From: Sulfurimonas sp.
GTDB taxonomy: Bacteria > Campylobacterota > Campylobacteria > Campylobacterales > Sulfurimonadaceae
DNA length: 6,526 nucleotides
NCBI GenBank assembly: GCA_022712845.1
Contig: JAFLJV010000002.1
Span: 1 to 6,526 of the forward strand
Direction of reading: 5' to 3'
Position numbers and translations under genes: made by a program. Positions 1 to 5,209 of the stretch are shown in pieces (positions within the stretch are counted from its first letter, which is position 1; each line of letters opens with the position of its first letter). Under the pieces are notes generated by a model. That model had not been told where the DNA came from and made no database searches. It was given only the letters and a program-made list of their open reading frames with translations.

Positions 1-781
1 ATGATTCAATTGTTTCATTAACAGAAGTGATTTCATTAACAGTTTTTTTAAAGTCAAGCTCTTTAAATACCCTTGCGTTAAATTCTTCTTTTCCAAATGG
101 TTTAGAAATTATTTCATTTGCACCATACTTTAATAACATAGCATTTAAGTTTTGTTCATGTAATGCGGTAAAAGCAAATATTATTTTTTCTTCTTTTGTA
201 TACTTTGATCTAATACTCTGAATGAATTTTGCTCCATCCATATCTAATAATATGGAGTTAGTTGCTATTATCTCAATCTCAGAATCTTTTTTAATCAATT
301 CTAATGCTTCTTTTCCATCTTTTGCATGTAGTGGCTTCAAAATTAGAGTCGAGAACAAATATAATACTTGTTTTCTTTCAGCTTCATTATTGGTAACAAT
401 TAACACTTTTTTATTTTCAAAGTATAGTAGGGTTTGTATGAGTTCAGCTGCATATAAAACATCATTTTTTGTATTTTTTGCTACATAATCAATAATCGGT
501 TTTTTTGACATTTTTGTACGGATGTCATTACCAATAGAACTAGTTAAAACTAGTGTTGGAATTTTGTGAGATATTGATAAATCAACCATTTCACCATCTA
601 AAGCGTCAGGTAATACAATGCATACTATAGCTGCAAAAAAATCATTTGTTTTTTGCAATATTTCTTCAGCATTTTTATAGCTAGATGCATAAACAATTTG
701 TAGTTCATTTCTTTTAGCAAACATTATTGTAACGATTTTTTGAAATAGAGGACTATCATCAACTAGTAAAACTTTTCTCAA
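1..781 (-). CDS. Tandem receiver-domain (REC-REC) response-regulator-like protein, degenerate phosphosites, C-terminus outside window
   Basis: 260 codons are visible and the frame is open to the window edge, so the C-terminus is missing. Residues 1-~120 form a first receiver domain: LLVDDSPLF with the acidic pair D8-D9, LPDALDGE at 57-64, T80 and K102. Residues ~124-243 form a second: VLIVTNNEAE at 126-135, LLDMDG at 178-183 and SKPFGKEEF at 226-234 with K227. The layout follows the REC-REC regulators common in Campylobacterota, many of which end in a GGDEF domain. The usual GGDEF opening (N-x-D-x-L-T-G-L) is not seen in the last residues available, so the output domain is unknown. The phosphoacceptor Asp is replaced by Cys54 in the first domain and Asn175 in the second, and the second domain's acidic pair is Thr-Asn, so classical phosphorylation looks lost. 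The start is TTG: an in-frame TAA lies six codons upstream, no ATG lies between, and an AGAAGAG ribosome site precedes it. It lies 73 bp downstream of the acidic retention-module gene on the same strand. Confidence 0.85.
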   Translation of the reverse strand, partial: MRKVLLVDDSPLFQKIVTIMFAKRNELQIVYASSYKNAEEILQKTNDFFAAIVCIVLPDALDGEMVDLSISHKIPTLVLTSSIGNDIRTKMSKKPIIDYVAKNTKNDVLYAAELIQTLLYFENKKVLIVTNNEAERKQVLYLFSTLILKPLHAKDGKEALELIKKDSEIEIIATNSILLDMDGAKFIQSIRSKYTKEEKIIFAFTALHEQNLNAMLLKYGANEIISKPFGKEEFNARVFKELDFKKTVNEITSVNETIES

Positions 782-787
782 ATTAAA

Positions 788-794
788 CTCTTCT
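788..794 (-). promoter_or_regulatory. Ribosome binding site for the TTG-started REC-REC gene
   Basis: Minus-strand AGAAGAG lies 6 bases before the TTG at 781-779. It decides the start, because no ATG or GTG lies between the in-frame upstream TAA and the conserved LLVDD strand. Confidence 0.6.
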
Positions 795-810
795 ATTTAA
801 TATTGAATAT

Positions 811-816
811 ATTATA
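811..816 (-). promoter_or_regulatory. Possible -10 box for the REC-REC gene
   Basis: The minus strand reads TATAAT within TAGCTATAATATA, about 30 bases before the TTG start. No clear -35 is present, which is usual for Campylobacterota sigma-70 promoters. Just upstream (822-835) lies a tandem 7-base repeat, ACATTAA twice on the minus strand. The gene could thus be transcribed on its own as well as from the upstream acidic gene. Chance TATAAT matches are common in DNA this AT-rich. Confidence 0.4.
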
Positions 817-854
817 GCTACTTAATGTTTAATGTTTTTTTAAGTTGATTCTAA

Positions 855-2153
855 TTATGAATCATGCATATCCCCAGATCCAAAATCATCAAAATGTGAT
901 TCAAAATCAGTATCGTTACTCCCTAGTGAGTCCAAATCTATTTCATTAGATTCTTCAGAACTCTCTTCTTTATCATCATCTTCTTTATTTTTACCTTTTC
1001 CTTTATCACTATCTTTTTCAGTTTTATCATTTTTGTTTTCTTGGTTGATATAGTTTCCTAAAGCACTATCTTCATTGGTATCAAATAGATCAGATAGTGT
1101 TGTTTCTATTTCTTCTTCTTGCGTACCTATTGTAAAATCAGTACCTTCTGCAGAACTATCAAAATTTTCTATACTAATTGAATCCGAATCTGAATCTGAT
1201 GAGAACAAGGCTTCTTCAGTTTCAGTTACTTTATCATCAGATCTATTTCCTTTATCATCATCACGAACATCTTTTCCAGAAGCTTCAGCTGCAGTATCAT
1301 TACCAACACCTTTAGCATTGTCGTTATTTGAATCTTTATCTTCTTTAGTCTTCGTTTCTTCTCCAACTGGAGTTTCTTCTGTTTCTTTTTCAAGAATTAC
1401 TTTCTTTTCAGTAATAATCTCTTCTTCAACAACAGATATCTTTTGAGTTACTTCTTCACTAACGTCTCTGTTTCCTTTATCATCATCACGAACATCTTTT
1501 CCAGAAGCTTCAGCTGCAATATCATTACCAACACCTTTATCATTGTCATTATTTGAATCTTTATTTTCTTCAGTTTTAGTTTCTTTTTGAGTTGGAATTT
1601 CTTCTTCAGTAATTACTTCTTCAACAACAGGAATATTTTCTTCTTTAGTAATAATCTCTTCTTGAACAACAGGAGTTTCTTCAATAATTGAAGCCTCTTT
1701 AGCAGTCTCTTCTTCAATTGGAATCTCTTCAGTTTCAGTAAGTACTGCAGGAGTTTCATTATCAATATAATTTACATCTAATTGTTCTGTTTCAACATCT
1801 CCTGAACTACTTGTCGCATCAGCATAATTTTCATTATCAGACTCTATCTCTTCATTTATTTCAATTTGATTATCAGTTATATCATCTACAGTATTTTGTA
1901 AAAAAGTTATATCATCATTGTCATAAGTTTCATTTTCAAAAAAAGTTTCATCGAGTGTGATTTCTTGATTAGGTCCTATGGTTACTTCTCTTCCATCATC
2001 AAAGCTTATTGTTATATTTGAAAATTCTGTTGTTGTTAATATAGCACCATTCTCAGAGATTGGATCTCTTGCTTTAAGCTCTCTTTGTGATCCATCAACT
2101 TCTATATTTACTAAACCTTTTATATCTGAAACAATTCCAACTGACTTCGACAT
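855..2153 (-). CDS. Highly acidic protein with N-terminal LapA-type retention module (FecR-like fold), no adhesin repeats
   Basis: 432 residues. Residues 1-~70 match the pattern of the retention module of LapA/BapA-type type I secreted adhesins: SVGIVSDIKGLVNIEVDG, then ISFDDGREVTIGPNQEITLDE. This is followed at ~72-91 by the FFENETYDNDDITFLQNTVD segment, equivalent to the usual 'VFDPSKIAAEDDIAAIQ'-type stretch. FecR domains look similar and are the main alternative. There is no signal peptide or membrane segment. The rest is low-complexity and acidic: by my count 130 of 432 residues are Asp or Glu, with no Cys or Trp. It contains a 39-residue duplication (191-229 and 266-304). Family members normally carry many Ig-like or RTX repeats and a C-terminal secretion signal; none is clear here, only a weak LSDLF...LGNYI motif at 353-369. 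No dialanine (LapG-type) cleavage site lies just after the module. The start ATG has AAAAGGA six bases upstream. It is followed on the same strand by the REC-REC gene. The role is not established; a small exported or surface-retained protein, or a decayed adhesin, are both possible. Confidence 0.75.
   Translation of the reverse strand: MSKSVGIVSDIKGLVNIEVDGSQRELKARDPISENGAILTTTEFSNITISFDDGREVTIGPNQEITLDETFFENETYDNDDITFLQNTVDDITDNQIEINEEIESDNENYADATSSSGDVETEQLDVNYIDNETPAVLTETEEIPIEEETAKEASIIEETPVVQEEIITKEENIPVVEEVITEEEIPTQKETKTEENKDSNNDNDKGVGNDIAAEASGKDVRDDDKGNRDVSEEVTQKISVVEEEIITEKKVILEKETEETPVGEETKTKEDKDSNNDNAKGVGNDTAAEASGKDVRDDDKGNRSDDKVTETEEALFSSDSDSDSISIENFDSSAEGTDFTIGTQEEEIETTLSDLFDTNEDSALGNYINQENKNDKTEKDSDKGKGKNKEDDDKEESSEESNEIDLDSLGSNDTDFESHFDDFGSGDMHDS
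1242..1358 (-). repeat. Internal direct repeat, promoter-distal copy, in the acidic protein gene
   Basis: This copy encodes residues 266-304 (ETKTKEDKDS through DDDKGNR). By eye it differs from the copy 225 bp away at 8 of 117 positions. It contains TAAEASGK, one of only two dialanine sites in the protein. Confidence 0.85.
1467..1583 (-). repeat. Internal direct repeat, promoter-proximal copy, in the acidic protein gene
   Basis: This copy encodes residues 191-229 (ETKTEENKDS through DDDKGNR) and contains IAAEASGK. The reading frame is kept across both copies. Looser Val/Glu/Ile-rich similarity (VVxEEIIT) precedes each copy, so the original duplicated unit was probably about 75-80 residues. 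Confidence 0.85.
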
Positions 2154-2159
2154 GATAAA

Positions 2160-2166
2160 TCCTTTT
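2160..2166 (-). promoter_or_regulatory. Ribosome binding site for the acidic retention-module gene
   Basis: Minus-strand AAAAGGA sits 6 bases before the ATG at 2153-2151. It is the best Shine-Dalgarno match on the minus strand of this window and supports this start. Confidence 0.7.
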
Positions 2167-2214
2167 ATTATATTCTTGTATCTATATGGTATCTTTAATT
2201 GCGAGTTGAAATCT

Positions 2215-2231
2215 ATTATACTTAAGTATAA
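2215..2231 (-). promoter_or_regulatory. Candidate promoter -10 box overlapped by a 16-bp perfect palindrome
   Basis: On the minus strand a TATAAT lies at 2220-2215. The 16 bases 2216-2231 (TTATACTTAAGTATAA) are a perfect inverted repeat covering all but the last base of that box and the ten bases upstream. The site is about 60 bases upstream of the acidic protein's ATG, in a 133-bp gap. A dyad placed here is a plausible repressor operator. No regulator can be named. Confidence 0.45.
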
Positions 2232-2286
2232 AATTGATACTGATAATTTTATTTTAAATTACAGGGTTAAATCATTATTTGCTAAT

Positions 2287-3435
2287 TCAGACTTGTTTAC
2301 TTCTAGCCATCTTAAAGAAAAGCTTTTGACAAGATAACTCTTTTGGTATGGATATATCATTTATGATATTCTCACTTAGAAGTTTTGCTAAGTATGGAGC
2401 AAAAACAAAACCTCTTGAACCTAGTGCATTTATAATATATAGATTTTTATAGTATATAAGTGATTCTTCTGGAATTTTAGTTCCATTTTTGATAGTTGGA
2501 TGTTGCTTTAAAGACTCTTTATAGTCTATAGTTTTTCCAATAGTTGGAAAATAACTTTTAATACTAGCTCTTGCACCTTTATAAACTTTTACTACTTCTA
2601 AATTATCTAATTTTATCAATTCATTTGCTTGAATTAAAAGAGTTTTGATTTGTGCCTCATCAGTATTGATATAAAAAGCACACTTATCACATGTTGTTTC
2701 ACATTTCATATCTTTTTCATCATGTCTTTGCCCAGTAGCACCAATAGAGATAGTTCCATCATCTTTATTTGTTGAAATAGAGATAGATTTATGAATATTA
2801 AATGGTATTTTTGTTGTTGTTTTGGCATCAATTCTAAGACCAAACATGGGTGATATTTTCATATAGGGGATATCAACAAGTGAGGTGTTAACACCTTGAG
2901 CTAAAATGATGTTTTTTGCTTTTAAATCTCCAACCTCGTATACTCCATCTTTAAAAACCAACTCACTTATATTTTTTTTATAAAAATCACAATCTTCAAG
3001 CAGTTTTTTACAGATTTTAAGAGGCTCCAATACTGCTGCATTTCCATAAAAATAACCATCTATATCTTTAAAGTTTTTCGATATTTTTTGAAGTTTTTCA
3101 TTGTTGAAATATTCATATTTTATATAATTATTTTGTAATTTTGTGTCATTGAAATTACTATTTGGAACTCTAAGTACACCTTTTTTTTCAATTTCATTAG
3201 GGATGAGTTTTTCATAAAAATCTAGAGAAAAATTTAAGGATTCATTTACAAAACTGTTATAAAGATTTTTTTTACCAGGAAGAGGAGAAAGAAATGCTCC
3301 TGCCGCACCACTAGCTCCTCCAGCTATTCCTTCTCTATCAACAACAGCAATTTTCTTGCCATGTTTATTTAATAAGTGAGCGATATTACATCCTGCACTC
3401 CCAGCACCAATTATTAAGTAATCATATATTTTCAT
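2287..3435 (-). CDS. FAD-dependent oxidoreductase, MnmC2-like (stand-alone cmnm5U34 oxidoreductase-type domain)
   Basis: 382 residues from the chosen ATG. Residues 3-33 are an N-terminal FAD-binding Rossmann unit: YDYLIIGAGSAG (GxGxxG at 10-15), with D33 ending the second strand for the ribose. The later landmarks match the C-terminal half of E. coli MnmC in order: GASGAAGAFLSP (40-51), GNAAVLEP (131-138), ISIGATGQRHDE (~229-240), RASIKSYFPTIG (289-300) and ALGSRGFVFAP (337-347). In that enzyme this half oxidatively removes the carboxymethyl group from cmnm5(s2)U34 of tRNA. The N-terminal methyltransferase half of bifunctional MnmC is absent here, as its sequence would have to precede the Rossmann start. 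An insertion at 245-252 holds a CX3CX2C cysteine cluster. A longer reading from TTG at 3474 would add 13 residues before the Rossmann strand and has no ribosome site, so the ATG at 3435 is preferred. Other DAO-superfamily oxidases are the alternative, but the GSRG...AP ending favours MnmC2. Confidence 0.8.
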   Translation of the reverse strand: MKIYDYLIIGAGSAGCNIAHLLNKHGKKIAVVDREGIAGGASGAAGAFLSPLPGKKNLYNSFVNESLNFSLDFYEKLIPNEIEKKGVLRVPNSNFNDTKLQNNYIKYEYFNNEKLQKISKNFKDIDGYFYGNAAVLEPLKICKKLLEDCDFYKKNISELVFKDGVYEVGDLKAKNIILAQGVNTSLVDIPYMKISPMFGLRIDAKTTTKIPFNIHKSISISTNKDDGTISIGATGQRHDEKDMKCETTCDKCAFYINTDEAQIKTLLIQANELIKLDNLEVVKVYKGARASIKSYFPTIGKTIDYKESLKQHPTIKNGTKIPEESLIYYKNLYIINALGSRGFVFAPYLAKLLSENIINDISIPKELSCQKLFFKMARSKQV

Positions 3436-3442
3436 TAAGTGT

Positions 3443-3448
3443 ATTATA
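3443..3448 (-). promoter_or_regulatory. Possible -10 box for the MnmC2-like gene, very close to the start codon
   Basis: Minus-strand TATAAT ends only 7 bases before the ATG at 3435, so transcription would begin at or within a base or two of the start codon. No Shine-Dalgarno sequence is present at normal spacing. Together these suggest a leaderless message. Confidence 0.4.
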
Positions 3449-3484
3449 TCTTTTCTTTTCAATAGTATAGGCAATATTTGGAAG

Positions 3485-3505
3485 ATAAATATTTTAAATA
3501 TTGAT
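3485..3505. repeat. AT-rich dyad in the divergent intergenic region
   Basis: A core AATATTT-T-AAATATT (3488-3502) extends to 9 of 10 paired positions on each side. It lies between the divergent promoters of the MnmC2-like gene and the DUF2018 operon. It could be a shared operator, but dyads like this arise by chance in A/T-only sequence. Confidence 0.25.
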
Positions 3506-3564
3506 ATGTATGAAGTTTATTTATGCTCTCTCACTTATATGTTAAGCCATTATTATTTTTGTAG

Positions 3565-3573
3565 TGCTATAAT
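3565..3573 (+). promoter_or_regulatory. Extended -10 promoter of the DUF2018-ispB-hemA-proS operon
   Basis: TGCTATAAT is an extended -10 element preceded by a T-rich stretch (TTATTATTTTTG), the pattern expected of housekeeping promoters in Campylobacterota, which lack a strong -35. It predicts a leader of about 25-30 bases before the DUF2018 start. Confidence 0.6.
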
Positions 3574-3593
3574 CGCAAATATATTATATAACT

Positions 3594-3598
3594 AAGGA
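3594..3598 (+). promoter_or_regulatory. Ribosome binding site of the DUF2018 gene
   Basis: AAGGA is placed 9 bases before the ATG at 3608. It is the only clear Shine-Dalgarno sequence in the rightward operon; the downstream genes appear to rely on coupling. Confidence 0.6.
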
Positions 3599-3607
3599 AT
3601 AATAATA

Positions 3608-3895
3608 ATGAAATATAGTGCTTTATTTGAAGATGAGGATGATGTTTTTTTAGGTTCTCCAGTGAGTAAACTGATGGATATTATTTTTACTGCTAACAAT
3701 GATGTTGTAAGATTTGATTTAGAAAATTTTATCAAACAGCGTGCGGCAATGGAAATACTTTTAGAGAAACATCTAGGGGAAGATTTTCATGATAATGTAC
3801 AAAGATACATAGTTGAAAATCGTGATGAAGTTGAGATGAAAACAAAAAGTTTATCTATTGAACTAACAGGTGATATTGTTTCAAAAAGTGAATAG
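3608..3895 (+). CDS. DUF2018 family protein (H. pylori HP0242-like)
   Basis: 95 residues, with no signal peptide and no membrane segment. It opens with an acidic stretch (LFEDEDDVFLGSPVSKLMDIIF) and continues as two predicted amphipathic helices (~32-56 and 59-72), typical of the small Campylobacterota-restricted DUF2018 family. The assignment rests on that opening motif, the length and the gene order: it heads the same gene set as HP0242 in H. pylori. HP0242 is known as a small intertwined helical homodimer and served as the scaffold for a designed knotted protein; its cellular role is unknown. Here it is the first gene after an extended -10 promoter and has its own AAGGA site. Its TAG stop directly abuts the TTG start of the next gene in the same frame. 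A cytoplasmic role linked to quinone or haem synthesis is inference from context only. Confidence 0.8.
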   Translation: MKYSALFEDEDDVFLGSPVSKLMDIIFTANNDVVRFDLENFIKQRAAMEILLEKHLGEDFHDNVQRYIVENRDEVEMKTKSLSIELTGDIVSKSE

Positions 3896-4312
3896 TTGAA
3901 ATTTTTTTTACAAGTTTTTACTCTTTTGCTTTTTAGCTCTAGTTTCATTATTGCTAATGATTTGAGAGAAATCAGTGAAATATCACTGAAAAAAGATGAG
4001 CAAAAGAAAATTCTTGTAAAATACGACAATAAAAAGAAACTTTTTAAATTTAGTTGGACACTGTATAAAAATGGTGGCTTAGTAATTTTTAGATCTTATG
4101 ATGCAATAGTTGCTCAAAATATACTATATTTAAGACATCAAAACCAAAGTTTTAGAGTTGAACTAAAACCAAAAGGTTCAGATTTTTACAATGTGCCATA
4201 CCTGTTAGTTAAATTTAAGAAGTTTGATGAAAAAACAGCTAAAGCAAAATTTGAAATTTTTCTATCTGATGATAAATTTCAAATAACACTGCAAGACTTG
4301 CAAAATAATTAG
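3896..4312 (+). CDS. Small exported protein of unknown function (HP0241-position homologue)
   Basis: 138 residues. A clear signal peptide covers residues 1-20: MKF, a hydrophobic core FLQVFTLLLFSSSFII, then probable cleavage after Ala20 (IIA|ND). The mature part is basic and rich in beta-type sequence (KKLFKFSWTLY, GGLVIFRSYD, YLLVKFKKF, FEIFLSDDKFQITL), suggesting a small periplasmic beta domain. I recognise no catalytic motif and no lipobox, and it has no cysteines. The start must be TTG, since the previous codon is the in-frame TAG that ends the DUF2018 gene. There is only a weak purine stretch (AAAAAGTGAA) before it, so translation is probably coupled to termination upstream. It sits between DUF2018 and the polyprenyl synthase, the place held by HP0241 in H. 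pylori. The function is unknown. Confidence 0.8.
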   Translation: MKFFLQVFTLLLFSSSFIIANDLREISEISLKKDEQKKILVKYDNKKKLFKFSWTLYKNGGLVIFRSYDAIVAQNILYLRHQNQSFRVELKPKGSDFYNVPYLLVKFKKFDEKTAKAKFEIFLSDDKFQITLQDLQNN

Positions 4313-4321
4313 AGAGAGATA

Positions 4322-5209
4322 ATGCAAAGAGTTGAAAAAGAGATAACAAGATTAATCAAAGAGATAGATTATGATGAAGTTACTCGATTATTTGAAAAAC
4401 TATCAGGCGGGAAAAGACTTCGTGCTAAATTAGTTCTTAAAATAGCAAGTGATGATGAGAAGGCACCTCTTTTAGGAGCTATAGTTGAGTTGATTCATGC
4501 TGCAAGTTTGCTTCACGATGATGTAATAGACGAGGCATCAACACGTAGAGGTGTAGCCTCGGTAAATGCAACGGATGGAAGTAAAACTGCTGTAATGCTT
4601 GGAGATATACTTTATTCAAAAGCTTTTAGTGAGTTAGTATCTTTTGATGAAGAGATAGCTAAAATAATAGCGTCTTCTGTTACATCTCTCTCCAAGGGTG
4701 AAATGATAGATGTAAAAATGGCAGACGAATTTAATCATGATGAAGATAAATATCTTGATATGTTGTACCTTAAAACAGCTACTCTTATTGAAGCATGTGC
4801 CAAAGCTAGTGCTATTTTAGTTGGAAAAGATTCTAGTTCTCATGCACTTTATGGAAGAAATCTTGGACTATCTTTTCAAATAATGGATGATATTTTAGAT
4901 ATTACAGCTGATTCACAAACTTTAGGAAAACCTTCTATGAATGATTTTGTAGAGGGTAAATGTACATTGCCATATATTTATTTGTATGAGGCTTTAGATG
5001 AAAAAAATAGAAAAAAATTAGTTGCCTTACATAAAAAAACTATGAATGAGCAAGAGAGTGCTTGGATAAAGCAGAAGATGCAAAAGCACAATACAATTGA
5101 GAAATCTTTTGAGTTAGCAGTAAAACTTTCAAATGAAGCGATGAGCGTTATGAAAAATGATACTGAACTTATAGGTATTTTACAAATCATGATAAAAAGA
5201 AGTTATTAA
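4322..5209 (+). CDS. ispB: Polyprenyl diphosphate synthase (trans, long chain; IspB-like)
   Basis: 295 residues. This enzyme adds isopentenyl diphosphate units to an allylic primer to make the all-trans side chain of respiratory quinone. Campylobacterota use menaquinones, so the product chain is probably that of menaquinone. All family landmarks are present: GGKRLR at 29-34, the first aspartate-rich motif LLHDDVID (D66, D67, D70) followed by RRG at 75-77, KTA at 151-153, and the second aspartate-rich motif QIMDDILD at 186-193. The fifth residue before the first motif is Ala61, a small residue that leaves room for a long product; an aromatic residue there would give a short chain. The length is slightly below the ~320 of E. 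coli IspB because the N-terminus is short. A 9-bp gap with a weak AGAGAG purine run separates it from the exported-protein gene. Its TAA overlaps the hemA ATG by one base. Exact chain length cannot be read from the sequence. Confidence 0.93.
   Translation: MQRVEKEITRLIKEIDYDEVTRLFEKLSGGKRLRAKLVLKIASDDEKAPLLGAIVELIHAASLLHDDVIDEASTRRGVASVNATDGSKTAVMLGDILYSKAFSELVSFDEEIAKIIASSVTSLSKGEMIDVKMADEFNHDEDKYLDMLYLKTATLIEACAKASAILVGKDSSSHALYGRNLGLSFQIMDDILDITADSQTLGKPSMNDFVEGKCTLPYIYLYEALDEKNRKKLVALHKKTMNEQESAWIKQKMQKHNTIEKSFELAVKLSNEAMSVMKNDTELIGILQIMIKRSY

Noticed and set aside
27..488. Two rightward open frames at the left edge
   Set aside because: They are antisense to the REC-REC gene, whose receiver motifs are clear.
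836..854. Rho-independent terminator after the acidic gene (the run of T/A bases)
   Set aside because: There is no GC-rich stem before the run, and on the gene's own strand the run is A, not T.
1075..1446. 123-codon rightward open frame rich in Ser and Val inside the acidic protein gene
   Set aside because: It is the complement of Glu/Asp/Thr-rich codons, has no ribosome site, and lies wholly within a well-supported gene on the other strand.
1978..2337. 119-codon rightward frame spanning the start of the acidic gene and the end of the MnmC2-like gene
   Set aside because: It overlaps two supported genes antisense and shows no family features.
2680..2703. Radical SAM enzyme, suggested by CX3CX2C
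   Set aside because: The protein begins with a FAD Rossmann motif and ends with MnmC2-type signatures, the cluster is far from the N-terminus, and no SAM-binding barrel features are seen.
3436..3474. Longer MnmC2-like start at TTG 3474
   Set aside because: It would add 13 residues before the Rossmann strand, has no ribosome site, and the ATG at 3435 puts the FAD motif at the normal distance from the N-terminus.
3506..3595. 29-codon rightward frame (MYEVYLCSLT...) upstream of DUF2018
   Set aside because: The extended -10 promoter of the operon lies inside it and it has no ribosome site, so it is most likely untranscribed.
3787..4029. 80-codon leftward frame over the DUF2018/exported-protein junction
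   Set aside because: It is antisense to two genes supported by synteny and a signal peptide.
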